A stretch of DNA of 64,000 bases. Origin: Corallococcus macrosporus (GTDB lineage Bacteria > Myxococcota > Myxococcia > Myxococcales > Myxococcaceae). Shown one piece after another: positions 43,305-51,387 of this stretch (the stretch's first letter is position 1; each line of letters opens with the position of its first letter). The notes under the pieces were generated by a model, which saw nothing but the letters and a program-made list of their open reading frames with translations, was not told the origin of the DNA and made no database searches. The stretch spans positions 310,001-374,000 of the forward strand of contig NZ_JAFIMU010000004.1 of the NCBI RefSeq assembly GCF_017302985.1. The letters are read 5' to 3'. A program made the translations under genes and the position numbers.

Positions 43305-43897
43305 GGTGCCTCCGTTTGGATTTTCTTGAGTGGGGGCACCTTAATTGGATGTTCGGCTAGGTCCGGCATTCTGTCTTCTACGTACTTCATTATCAGATCA
43401 ACGAGATAGTTTTGCTCGGGGTCCGAAAGCTGCTTGGTTGAGTCGATACCATGCCAGTACTCAATGCACTTTCTGCAGCAAGCGGCAACGCTGTGTTGTG
43501 CGTAATATAGAATGTTGCCGGAAAAAGGCGTCTGGCGCCCCTCACGCGGGTGTCCAGGCTTTGCGACGGAACCCTGAATTCTTATTTTGGCAGCAGCCTT
43601 CAACAGGATGCTTCCTTTTCGAAGGGCATGGTTGATGGCGTATTGATCGAGAGGCCTGTGCCAAAACTCATGCCTAATCAGTTCCTTCTTCATCGACTGG
43701 AAAGTGTACTGAGCGTCTGACAGATTTCGCGCCGTCACGCGTGACCACTTAACTAGAGCGGTTCCACAATCACGGCACGGCCCCCCTACGCGGTAGCCGT
43801 CCTCTCGTCGTTTCTTTTGTAAAAAACAATGTAACTCGTTCTCGCAGTCGGTTGCGGTGCATGAAATGGCAAGCGGTTTGAGTTTGATAGGGGGCAT
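43301..43897 (-). CDS. DUF4186-type zinc-ribbon protein
   Basis: 198 residues. The C-terminal half matches DUF4186: GRQTPFSGNILYYAQHS, AACCRKCIEYWHGI, then LSDPEQNYLVDLIMKYV. The N-terminus has paired cysteines (CTATDCENELHC and CRDCGT) that could hold zinc, not usual in the short DUF4186 proteins. DUF4186 has no known function. Six bases after the ImmA gene and overlapping the radical SAM start, so produced with both. Confidence 0.78.
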   Translation of the reverse strand: MPPIKLKPLAISCTATDCENELHCFLQKKRREDGYRVGGPCRDCGTALVKWSRVTARNLSDAQYTFQSMKKELIRHEFWHRPLDQYAINHALRKGSILLKAAAKIRIQGSVAKPGHPREGRQTPFSGNILYYAQHSVAACCRKCIEYWHGIDSTKQLSDPEQNYLVDLIMKYVEDRMPDLAEHPIKVPPLKKIQTEAP

Positions 43898-43903
43898 GGA
43901 ATC

Positions 43904-45325
43904 TTAGGTTTCCGAAATGGCGCGCATTAGTAATTCGCGTTCCGTGCGGTCGAGTTGGTTCCAGTCGAGACGCCTGATTAGGAACTCATGTGTTTCCCTC
44001 CAAGGGTTCTGGTCTTTGCTTTGTAGGTTTGTTGCCGTCCCCCACCAATTTAGGTTTTGTTGAGAGAGTCGCCAAGCCATGTAGTTGGCGAGTGCGTCAA
44101 TCGGAACATCATTTCTTTGCGCGACGCGTGGCAGAGCTGTTTTTAGATTTGGGATTGAGCCTTTGGCCTCCCTTACGCATTCGTCGACGAGTTCCTCTGC
44201 ACGCGAGCCAAGAAGAACATCAGCAGCAAATTGTGTTGCTTCAATTTCTTCTTCCGAGTCTCTTCGATCATAGGGGCTAAGGCCTTGCTCGATGAATGCA
44301 AAGTCAAATTCGTCAACCGCTCCTGCGGCGTGGTAGGTCTCGTGGAGTAGGTCGTGAAGCCATCTCGATGTGGATGTGGTTGTTTGCTTTAAGGCAATGG
44401 CATTTCTGCCAGCGATGCGCCAGCATGCGGCGTGAAAGCCGCCACTTTCTTGGATTGGAAGTACCGGAATGCCTGAGTTCCAGAGGTAGTTCAGTGTTGA
44501 TGTTAGATCGATGCGCCCTTGGCTTGACATCACTTCCTTGCGGAAATCGGAGGCAGACCTTGGAATTGTCTTCTGTTTCTGTACGGGAGTTGCCTTGAGG
44601 GCTAGTTCGGCGGCAAATCGAACATATGCTGAAAAAAAAGCAGTCTTCTCTTCTGCAGCGTTTGCCGGAAGCTTGAATTGCATGCCCATTGCGCTCGCTG
44701 GCAAGGGCAAAGGGGTAGCTCCAGTAAAAATCTCAGTCACTTTCCAGCCGAACATTCTACTGAGGATGCCTGCGGAACGTAGCACGGAGGCATCTCCTTC
44801 TTGGTTGATATCCTCTCCTGTGATTCGTCTACTGAGAAAGTCTCTGGCTATTCCTGAGTCTAGTAGCCTCTTCTCAAGGGCCGCCGATGAGACTTCTGTT
44901 GAGGGGAGGAAAACTTCTTTGCGAATGTTTAGCCCAAGTGCGCGCACTATTTCTTGAAGCCTGGAGAGGCTGGCGCTTGAGTAGTCAGTCGCCTCGTATC
45001 TCTGAATTTGCTGCTCAGAGATCTTGAGTCGTTCTGCAAGCTCACGTTGGGTGAGGCCTGCTGAGATCCGAGCCTCAATCAGGGCGCGAGGGAGTTCCTC
45101 TAAAGACGAAAGCTCAAGGACCTTTTTCTTGCCGCTTCGGAGCGCCTCGTAGTCAGCAATTTCTGCACGAAGGTCTTCGAGTTGTCCCTCAAGTGCGTCT
45201 CGCTGCGCCTTTAGTAGTTTGGGGTGAAGAGAGGGGTTCGGGGATATTTGTATATCCTTTAGGGATCGTTCGAATTCGGCAGCCTTTGTTTGGGTGATTC
45301 GGTACTCTCGTTCATTCTTGATCAT
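43904..45325 (-). CDS. XRE-family regulator fused to an ImmA/IrrE metallopeptidase
   Basis: 473 residues from ATG 45325 (AAAGGTGG upstream; overlaps the previous stop in ATGA). A possible coiled coil at 35-65 (LEGQLEDLRAEIADYEAL) precedes an XRE helix-turn-helix at about 79-133 (GLTQRELAERLKISEQQIQ). The C-terminal ImmA/IrrE domain keeps the zinc site HETYH (328-332) and the later EEEIEATQFAADVLL helix. Such proteins bind operators and are released or act as proteases on stress signals. The 28-bp palindrome at the operon head is its likely site. Confidence 0.88.
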   Translation of the reverse strand: MIKNEREYRITQTKAAEFERSLKDIQISPNPSLHPKLLKAQRDALEGQLEDLRAEIADYEALRSGKKKVLELSSLEELPRALIEARISAGLTQRELAERLKISEQQIQRYEATDYSSASLSRLQEIVRALGLNIRKEVFLPSTEVSSAALEKRLLDSGIARDFLSRRITGEDINQEGDASVLRSAGILSRMFGWKVTEIFTGATPLPLPASAMGMQFKLPANAAEEKTAFFSAYVRFAAELALKATPVQKQKTIPRSASDFRKEVMSSQGRIDLTSTLNYLWNSGIPVLPIQESGGFHAACWRIAGRNAIALKQTTTSTSRWLHDLLHETYHAAGAVDEFDFAFIEQGLSPYDRRDSEEEIEATQFAADVLLGSRAEELVDECVREAKGSIPNLKTALPRVAQRNDVPIDALANYMAWRLSQQNLNWWGTATNLQSKDQNPWRETHEFLIRRLDWNQLDRTERELLMRAISET

Positions 45326-45762
45326 GGCTGCCACCTTTCGAGATTTATTGTTATTATTCCTTTCGGAAATCCTTCGCGTGAGTTTTGGAAAAATGTAAGG
45401 AAGGGAGAACTGCCACTTGCCGGCGCGGACGCAGGGAAGAGTTCTCCTCCAAAAAGCGCCTTTTGCGAGGCTCTAGGTGAACGCAGGTCTAGAAAGACCG
45501 CATCCAATAGGTTGAAGTCGACGCCATTTTCTTCCCAGCAAGCATCGAAGTCCCTGGGGGATTTTTTCGACGTGACAAAACTGCCGTCGATGTAGATGCG
45601 TGTGCACCCGGCCATCTTCAGCAACTTCATAGCTTTTTCGAGCCCGCGGAGAAGGCTTCGACGATGCCCGGACCCTCCAAAGCGGATCTTAACTTCTTCC
45701 CACTCGGCCTCGTGGATGCCGGCCGGTAGATTTCCGTCTTCGTTGAAATTCGGTATCGCCAC
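45322..45762 (-). CDS. DUF6932-type nucleotidyltransferase-like protein
   Basis: 146 residues, GTG start at 45762 inside the operator palindrome with no clear ribosome site. YIDGSFVTSKKSPRDFD (57-73) is the minimal nucleotidyltransferase motif GSF followed by DxD, as in DUF6932 and MNT-type antitoxins. No other ATP-binding domain. First gene of the operon, overlapping the XRE-ImmA gene. Pairing of such a protein with an XRE-ImmA regulator is common on mobile DNA and suggests a toxin-antitoxin-like or RNA-modifying module. Confidence 0.72.
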   Translation of the reverse strand: MAIPNFNEDGNLPAGIHEAEWEEVKIRFGGSGHRRSLLRGLEKAMKLLKMAGCTRIYIDGSFVTSKKSPRDFDACWEENGVDFNLLDAVFLDLRSPRASQKALFGGELFPASAPASGSSPFLTFFQNSREGFPKGIITINLERWQP

Positions 45763-45787
45763 GACCCAACAATATTGTTGGGTCGTG
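45760..45787. promoter_or_regulatory. Perfect 28-bp palindrome over the operon start
   Basis: Left arm CACGACCCAACAAT and its exact reverse complement meet with no spacer at 45773/45774. The outermost bases include the GTG start codon of the DUF6932 gene. This is the expected operator of the XRE-ImmA protein, which would block transcription and start-codon access together. Confidence 0.7.
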
Positions 45788-45953
45788 ACTCACTGCAAGT
45801 GCGTTCAGCCGATTTCGCCTTAAAGCTGTAGTCCGAGGGACTGTCCGTTGGTCAGTGGACCAACCAACAGGGAGGGCAGTCGCCAATCTCGTTGGGTCGC
45901 TGGCCTGCTTGTCGCCCCTTGGGCCGAACTTAAGTTGCGCGGGCGTGCAGCTT

Positions 45954-46390
45954 CTAGAACATCTCTGGGAGCATGGTAGCGACGCCCAGGCTGTGGTTCG
46001 GCGACACCTCTTCTCCATGGAAGTCGCTGCCGAAGGTGGGCACCAAGTCGAACTCCTCCGCGAGCGCCAGATACTTCTGCCGCAGGCCCGGGTTGTGGTC
46101 CTGGCTTAGGACCTTCAGTCTGGCCAGGCCCGCCTGGGCCAGCGCCTTGATCTACACACGCTCCATCTTGGAGGAGCCGGGGTGGGCGAGCGTCGCGGTG
46201 CCGCCCGCGTCGCGGATGAGGCGGATGGCCTCCGTGCCCTCCAGCTTGAAGCGCTCTACCCACGCGGCGCGGCCGGTGCCCAGGAACCGGTCGAACGCGG
46301 CCTTCATGTCCAGGCACCAGCCCTGGTTCACCAGCACCCGCGCCAAGTGCGGCCGCCCCAGCTGCGCGTCCCCGGGGCCACCTTCCTCCC
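45954..46390 (-). pseudogene. PHP-domain phosphoesterase fragment with internal stop
   Basis: The frame reads GRPHLARVLVNQGW, then RDAGGTATLAHPG, and after a TAG at 46152-46154 continues as GLRQKYLALAEEF, then PTFGSDFHGEEVSPN, and stops. These are PHP-phosphoesterase (RNase AM/TrpH-like) motifs. The N-terminal half is missing. A dead gene. Confidence 0.75.
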
Positions 46391-46459
46391 TCAAGCAGGG
46401 GCGGAGCTGGGGCTGAAGGAGGAGAGCCCGCCTTTGCTGCGACGGTGGAGGAGCCGAGG

Positions 46460-46676
46460 AAGGAGCGCAGACCCCGTTTGGTCTGGGCCGGGCTGCTGCG
46501 CAGGACGTTCGCCCTGGATGTGTTCGCGTGCTTGAGGTGTTGAGGCAGGCGGCGGGTGTTGGCGTACGTGAAGGGAGCAGGAGGGGGTGAGAGCGATTCT
46601 GGAGCACCTGGGGTTGCCCACGGCGATTGCGCACCTGTCCTCCGCGCGAGGACCACCCCAGAGCGCATGGTGTTGA
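46460..46676 (+). pseudogene. IS91-like transposase C-terminal fragment
   Basis: The frame reads WAGLLRRTFALDVFAC, with a TGA where the CxxCGG motif continues, then RRVLAYVKGAG, a one-base shift, and AILEHLGLPTA ending in ARGPPQ. This matches the end of zinc-binding IS91-type transposases common in myxobacteria. Two lesions. Confidence 0.65.
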
Positions 46677-46944
46677 AGCTCAAGCCGCCACAGCCAGCCA
46701 AGAGAGCCAGGCACCTGCCGCGCCTTTCTTGGGAAAGCGGCTGGGCCGGGCAGACGTGTGTCTGCTGGAGATGAAAGGCTTCTGCGCCGACTCGGCGTGC
46801 GGCTTATTGGCTCCCCGTCAGTGTCCCTCTCCTCCCGCTCTGCTCCCGCCCGCTACGCCCAAGTGGGCTCCTGTCCTTCCTATGCTCCACGCTCGAATGC
46901 GAGCTGCTCGACCGTCGCACTCTTCGCTCGCAGGCAGAGGCCCG

Positions 46945-47054
46945 ATGGCCCTCTTCGAATTCATCGAGGATTAGTACAACCCACACCGGCGGCACTCCGC
47001 ACTCGACTACGAATCACCCGCCACTACGAAAAGCAGTACCGAGCTGCTGCCTGA
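46945..47054 (+). pseudogene. IS3-family transposase C-terminal fragment
   Basis: ALFEFIED, a stop, then YNPHRRHSALDYESP and, after a frame shift, HYEKQYRAAA and a stop. The YNxxRRHSAL signature is the end of an IS3 OrfB DDE transposase. Broken by a TAG and a shift. Confidence 0.75.
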
Positions 47055-47235
47055 TGGCGAAAGCCCGGAGCGCTCTGCGGAACCGGGGCAACTTCAGGCC
47101 ACCTAGCACCCCGTCGGGTGCCGTCAGGTACGCCTGCACCCTCAAGCCGCCCTCCACACTGAGCACAGGCGAAGACGTCTCGCGCGAACGTCCTGCTTGC
47201 GCAGTCCGGTTCCATCCAGTTGCTGGACCGCAGCA
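47055..47235 (-). pseudogene. Second IS91-like transposase fragment, opposite strand
   Basis: Minus-strand reading SSNWMEPDCASRTFARDVFAC, then QCGGRL, and after a shift RVQAYLTAPDGV. It is homologous to the fragment at 46460-46676 but on the other strand, so it comes from a separate insertion. Confidence 0.6.
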
Positions 47236-47349
47236 TGTTGAGGCGCCTCTCACTCGGAGATGCGCCCCAGGAGCACGCTGTTTGGGGACTAGCTCGGGCT
47301 CAACGCGGCATCGCCCTCTGAACTGCTCTTTCCGGCACCGGACGGTTCC

Positions 47350-47745
47350 ATGAGTCGTCGGGACTTCAAGGCGCAGGCCATCCTCCAGCGGGCCCTGTGG
47401 CGGGCCGGCACCGTCAGTGGCTGGAAGCTCATCTGCCGCCGCAAGGGGTGTGGCTACCAGGAGGAGGCGGACGTGGCCGAGGCGACGCGCTGCCCTCGCT
47501 GCGCTATGCGCCTCAGGACGAAGCCGCGCCGGTTGCGCTTCCACGACCTGCGCGGCACCTGCGCCTCGTTGCTCATCCAGTCCGTGGCGAGCTCGGCAGC
47601 CGTGGCAAGCGTCCTGCGGCACTCGGACCCCAAGCTCACCATGCGGCGCTACGCCCATATGGACCCGGCGGCCTACCTGCGCCAGGATGTCAACAAGCTG
47701 TCCTTCGCTCCTGCCTCCTGGCCGCAGCCGCCGGAGGTGCAGTAG
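47350..47745 (+). pseudogene. Truncated tyrosine integrase, C-terminal part
   Basis: 131 residues remain. A zinc-ribbon insert (CRRKGCGY, then RCPRC) is typical of myxobacterial integrases. Catalytic residues seen are His 65 and Arg 68 (FHDLRGT), His 91 (LRHSDPK) and Tyr 101 (RRYAHMD). The first catalytic Arg and the N-terminal arm-binding domain are missing; the frame before ATG 47350 still resembles integrase (ELLFPAPDGSM) but breaks further up. It lies beside the right repeat and tRNA, the normal place for the element's own integrase. Confidence 0.8.
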
Positions 47746-47821
47746 GCGCGAGCCGGGGAGGGGAGCGGGTTCGGATTCGCGCCGTTTGCTGCCTCCTTGC
47801 TGCAAGGCGGCCCGAGGCCCC

Positions 47822-47920
47822 GGAAACACGAAGGCCGATGGTTCCGGGAAGGAACCATCGGCCTGTGTCTCATCAGAGCGGCGGAAGGGATTCGAACCCT
47901 CGACCCCGAGCTTGGGAAGC
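47822..47920. repeat. Right direct repeat (att-like) of the tRNA-Gly island
   Basis: 99-bp partner of 41048-41146 (two mismatches), made of the tRNA 3' 44 nt plus its terminator. Here it is part of the intact tRNA gene. Confidence 0.85.
47832..47864 (-). terminator. tRNA-Gly terminator
   Basis: Perfect 14-bp stem AGGCCGATGGTTCC/GGAACCATCGGCCT with a GGGAA loop, followed in the transcribed direction by TTCGTGTTTCC. Ends the minus-strand tRNA transcript. Copied at 41058-41090. Confidence 0.8.
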
Positions 47921-47949
47921 TCGTGCTCTACCAACTGAGCTACCACCGC
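47877..47949 (-). tRNA. tRNA-Gly (anticodon CCC)
   Basis: 73 nt fold: acceptor GCGGTGG/CCGCCGC, D-stem GCTC/GAGC, anticodon stem CGAGC/GCTCG with loop TTCCCAA, T-loop TTCGAAT. The anticodon CCC reads GGG. No encoded CCA. Its 3' half is the integration target of the island. Confidence 0.95.
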
Positions 47950-47997
47950 GTGCGACGTGCGAAGCAGGGCCCAAAGTAGGTTCCGGGCCCTGCCTTG

Positions 47998-48318
47998 TCA
48001 ACGGGAAGAAGCGTCCGGTGGCTGGCGAACATTTCCGCAGGCGGCGCAGTACCGGGCTTCAGGCGTACGCAGCGGTTTACCGCAGGCCGTGCACGGCGGG
48101 CCGTACTGGGCGATGCGGTGGTGCATCACCGCGTTCGGATGGCACCCGACGTAGCCCGTCAGCCGCTCGTAGGCCTGGCTGACGGAAGCGAAACGCGCCT
48201 CCATGGTGGGCTCCGTGGAGCGGAACGCCGCGCGGTAGAGGTTCGAGACTTCCTCGAACTCAACCTCGTCCAGCATGGGCATCTCCTGCTGGCATCGCCA
48301 ACACCAGAGCGGTTTCAT
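47998..48318 (-). CDS. Small zinc-ribbon protein
   Basis: 106 residues. N-terminal LWCWRCQQEMPMLDEVEF and C-terminal CTACGKPL, then CAACG, give two Cys pairs likely to bind zinc; the middle is helical. Unknown function. Follows the PLD-like gene by nine bases, so cotranscribed. It lies immediately beyond the tRNA on the chromosome side. Confidence 0.7.
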   Translation of the reverse strand: MKPLWCWRCQQEMPMLDEVEFEEVSNLYRAAFRSTEPTMEARFASVSQAYERLTGYVGCHPNAVMHHRIAQYGPPCTACGKPLRTPEARYCAACGNVRQPPDASSR

Positions 48319-48327
48319 CTCTGAAGC

Positions 48328-49161
48328 CTAGAACGGAATGTTGTCGTCGTCGCCGGGAGGCGGAATGTCGCCCAGGTCGTCAAAACAGGGACGGCACAGG
48401 GGCTTGGCCACCGAGGTCTTCTTGGGTTCACCGCAGCCGTGGCAGAACTTCTCGGCGTAGGTCGGATCCCCGTACTTCTTCCAGGAGTTATAGCAGCCAC
48501 GGCAGAGTGGCCTCTCCATGTTGAAGTCGAGGTCATCGCCACAACGGATGCAGTGCCCTGTGTCGGAGTCATCATTGATGACAACTTGCAGTGGCATGCT
48601 TGCTTCCCGAGCCGGTGCAGCGCGGGGCTCGCGCTTGGGCGCTTGAGCCTCGGACGTCTTCACTTGTGGAGCGGAAAGCGAAGGGGCGGCTTGGGCCGTT
48701 GGATAGATCTCGTTCTTCAGGAAGGCGTCAACGGAGGCGTACTCGGGGGTACCCGCCGTGAGCCATGTGCCAATCTCAATGCTGTTGTTGAAAGACGACT
48801 CCAGGAGATTGAGCGATGTGAGAAGCGCGTATTTCTCCGAGAGGTAGATCTTCGCGTGCAAGTCCTTCAGCACGAGAACCGTCAGCCCCAATTGCCGCAG
48901 TTGGGTCAGCGCATCCGAGTCCAGCGGGTCTTCCTTGCCAGTGCTGTAGTCCTTCTCGCGCACTACAAGCGTTACCTTTACGCCCTTGAGCAATGCGGCC
49001 TGTAGAGGGCGCACGAGGGTTCGAAGCTTGTCGAACTTGACGTAGGGACTGACTAGGACAATGCGCTGCTCCGCCTCCGTGAGAAGGCGGTGGAGGTGGG
49101 ACTGATTCTCTGCTGGATTGAGGATGGCAATCCGTTGCTTCTCGGGTACGGCCGCGCTCAA
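48328..49161 (-). CDS. Phospholipase D-like protein with zinc ribbons
   Basis: 277 residues from TTG 49161, six bases after AGGAG (other in-frame TTGs up to 49200 have no site). One PLD half-site: DLHAKIYLSE and SLNLLESSFNNSIEIG, a variant HxK with Glu where Asp is usual. PLD-type single-domain proteins act as dimers, often as nucleases. The C-terminus has two Cys-rich zinc ribbons (CIRCGDD, LCRGCYNSW, FCHGCGEPK, LCRPCF) and an acidic tail. Probably nucleic-acid directed. Confidence 0.78.
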   Translation of the reverse strand: MSAAVPEKQRIAILNPAENQSHLHRLLTEAEQRIVLVSPYVKFDKLRTLVRPLQAALLKGVKVTLVVREKDYSTGKEDPLDSDALTQLRQLGLTVLVLKDLHAKIYLSEKYALLTSLNLLESSFNNSIEIGTWLTAGTPEYASVDAFLKNEIYPTAQAAPSLSAPQVKTSEAQAPKREPRAAPAREASMPLQVVINDDSDTGHCIRCGDDLDFNMERPLCRGCYNSWKKYGDPTYAEKFCHGCGEPKKTSVAKPLCRPCFDDLGDIPPPGDDDNIPF

Positions 49162-49197
49162 CGCGTTCTCCTGGCTGGCTTGCAATGGCAAGCCTAG

Positions 49198-49243
49198 CAA
49201 CAGCTGGCATCACGGCGGCAAGAGGGCGTGATGCCAGCTGTTG
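49198..49243. terminator. 17-bp stem hairpin
   Basis: CAACAGCTGGCATCACG (49198-49214) and its exact complement (49227-49243) with a 12-nt loop, just past the stop of the minus-strand lipoprotein gene at 49256. Likely ends that transcript. U-tract is poor. Confidence 0.65.
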
Positions 49244-49255
49244 GAGGGTGCGTTG

Positions 49256-51205
49256 CTACTCCCCCTCCTCGACTGTCAGCTGGTAGGAGTCCTGGAAGTT
49301 CGCCTCGCGGTTCTTCGCGTCGCGGACTTCGAAGACGTAGACGCCGGGCTCGGCGCTGTAGCGGATGGTCTCCGGCTGGTCGCCCTTCGCGCGGTCGGAC
49401 GTCTGCACCAACGTCAGCTTCCCGTCCGGCTGCAGCCGGTGCAGATACAGCCCCACGTCCACCTTCAGGATGCCCAGCAGCGTCGCGGTCAGCGCCGTGC
49501 GCACCGGCCGGTCGGACAGGTCCACCCGGTAGAAGTCCGTGTCCTTCGCCGGATACACCGTGCCCCGCACCGCCTTGCCCAACGTCAGGTCCTGCGCGCG
49601 GTCGGACGTGTTGTTGGGCTCGCGCTCCTGGCTGCCGTCGTCCGGCACCGTCGTCACGCTGATGCGGTAGGGCTGGTCCGCATTCTCGAAGTCCTTCACG
49701 AACTTGCCGTTCACCTTGCGGAACGACCCCTCCACCCGGAAGTAGCAGGTGCCGCTGCACGCGACGTTGTTGAGCCGCTCCGGCTCCTTCAGCGACCCGT
49801 CGTTGGCCTTGAGCAGCACCGTCTCCTTCAGCCCGTCTCCCTGCGGCGGCTCCACCATCGACAGCGTCAAATCCAACCGGTCCACGCCCGACAGCTCCAC
49901 CTTCGCCAGCACCGGCTCACGCGCGTTCAGCACGTAGTGGTCCACGTCCGACTTCGGCGACAGGAAGCCCTCGCGATAGCCCGCGCCCGTCAGCGGCGTG
50001 GCCTTGAGCAATTCGTCGTTGGGCTCCAGCTCCGCGTGCGCCCCCGCCTCCTCCTGGGACACCGTCAGCGTGTACGGCACCTGCGCGTTGTAGGTGCGCC
50101 GCTGCGCCTTGCCCGTCCCCGTCCAGCCGCCCTTCACCACCACGTAGACCACCCGGTCCGTGGCCCTCACGCCAATGTTGCGCAAGGCGAGCGGCTCGCC
50201 CTCCTTGCCCTGCAGCGTGAACAGCGGCGCCTCCGCGGCGGACAGCACGGAGATCTCCGGCCGCACGCCCTCCACGGCGGACAATTCAATCTTCAGCGCC
50301 ACCGAGGGCACCTCGGGCTCGGGTGGAAGGCCCGCGTCCACCGCCTGGGCCGCCATCGCACCGCCCAGCTCGCCAATGGGCGCCGTCGGGGCCGCGTTCT
50401 CCGGCGGCGGCGCGGGCGGCTCTCCGCCCCCGAACGTGCCCTCCGGAGTGGGGGAGGGCGCCCCGTTGTCGTCGACGACCGGCGTCTCGTCCGGCACGGA
50501 CGGCGGCGGAACGGCCGCGGGCGTCGAACCCGGCGCCGCTGGCACCGTGCCCGGAGCGGGCGCGCCACTGTCCTGCGCCGCCGGCACGTCCTCCGGCGCG
50601 ACGGGACCGGCCAGCTCCACCCGGTACCAGTCCTCATCCCCCGAGTGCCCCAGGAACGCCGTCACCGTCTGCCCCAGGGGCAGCGCGGCGGCGTCCACGG
50701 CGCGGTCGTTGGGCTCGCGCTCCTCGCCGTCGTTGGGCTGGCGGTACTTCACCTCCAGCGTGTACGCCCCGCCCATGCCCTTGCGCGCGGGCGACACCAC
50801 CAGCCAGCGCTCCTTCTCCACGTACAGGTTCGGAAGGCGCTCGCCCTTGCCCTCGCCCTCGCTGTTGACGCCCACCAGCCGGTTGCGGTCCTGGTCGTAG
50901 ACGTCCAGCTTCACGTCCCCGCCGGGCAGGCCCGTCACCGTCACGTCCGCGATGCGCGGGGTGCCCGGGGCCAGCCGGTACCAGTCCTCGTCCAGCTTGT
51001 TGGGCTCCGCCGCCAGGCCTCCCGTCACCACGCTGTCGCGAGTGACGGCCAGCGCCTGGTCGGGCCGCTCGTTGGGCTCCTTCTCCGTGAGGGCGGAGGG
51101 GCCCGTCTCCACGGCGCCCGCGTCCGGCGCTTCCGCCGGCACGTCCTTCTTGCACGAGGCCACCCCCAGCAGCCCCACGACACAGACCCAGCCCCAACGT
51201 CGCAT
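49256..51205 (-). CDS. PPC-type repeat lipoprotein
   Basis: 649 residues from ATG 51205 (GAGGAGGAAG upstream). Signal peptide with lipobox VASC. At least four repeats of the pre-peptidase C-terminal type: EPNERPDQAL, EPNDRAVDAAAL, EPNDELLKATPL, EPNNTSDRAQDL, each followed by a DxDxY segment (DEDWYRV, DVDHYVL, DTDFYRV). A Pro/Ala-rich spacer sits in the middle (about 215-290). These beta-sandwich domains bind ligands or accompany secreted enzymes; no catalytic domain is present. Cell-surface adhesion or scaffold role is a guess. Confidence 0.82.
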   Translation of the reverse strand: MRRWGWVCVVGLLGVASCKKDVPAEAPDAGAVETGPSALTEKEPNERPDQALAVTRDSVVTGGLAAEPNKLDEDWYRLAPGTPRIADVTVTGLPGGDVKLDVYDQDRNRLVGVNSEGEGKGERLPNLYVEKERWLVVSPARKGMGGAYTLEVKYRQPNDGEEREPNDRAVDAAALPLGQTVTAFLGHSGDEDWYRVELAGPVAPEDVPAAQDSGAPAPGTVPAAPGSTPAAVPPPSVPDETPVVDDNGAPSPTPEGTFGGGEPPAPPPENAAPTAPIGELGGAMAAQAVDAGLPPEPEVPSVALKIELSAVEGVRPEISVLSAAEAPLFTLQGKEGEPLALRNIGVRATDRVVYVVVKGGWTGTGKAQRRTYNAQVPYTLTVSQEEAGAHAELEPNDELLKATPLTGAGYREGFLSPKSDVDHYVLNAREPVLAKVELSGVDRLDLTLSMVEPPQGDGLKETVLLKANDGSLKEPERLNNVACSGTCYFRVEGSFRKVNGKFVKDFENADQPYRISVTTVPDDGSQEREPNNTSDRAQDLTLGKAVRGTVYPAKDTDFYRVDLSDRPVRTALTATLLGILKVDVGLYLHRLQPDGKLTLVQTSDRAKGDQPETIRYSAEPGVYVFEVRDAKNREANFQDSYQLTVEEGE

Positions 51206-51387
51206 CACGTCTTCCTCCTCGGTCGGTCCGCCTTGTCGGCCTGGGCGTGTCCGGGTGTCAAGCACCCCCAACCCCCGGCGGGCCGCTTTCATCCTCGCCC
51301 GCGCGGACGTCGTCTGGAGAACGCCCTGTCCGGCCGTGACGGAAGGGACACACCCGGACTGGAGCCCCGGGGTGGGGACGATCCAAG

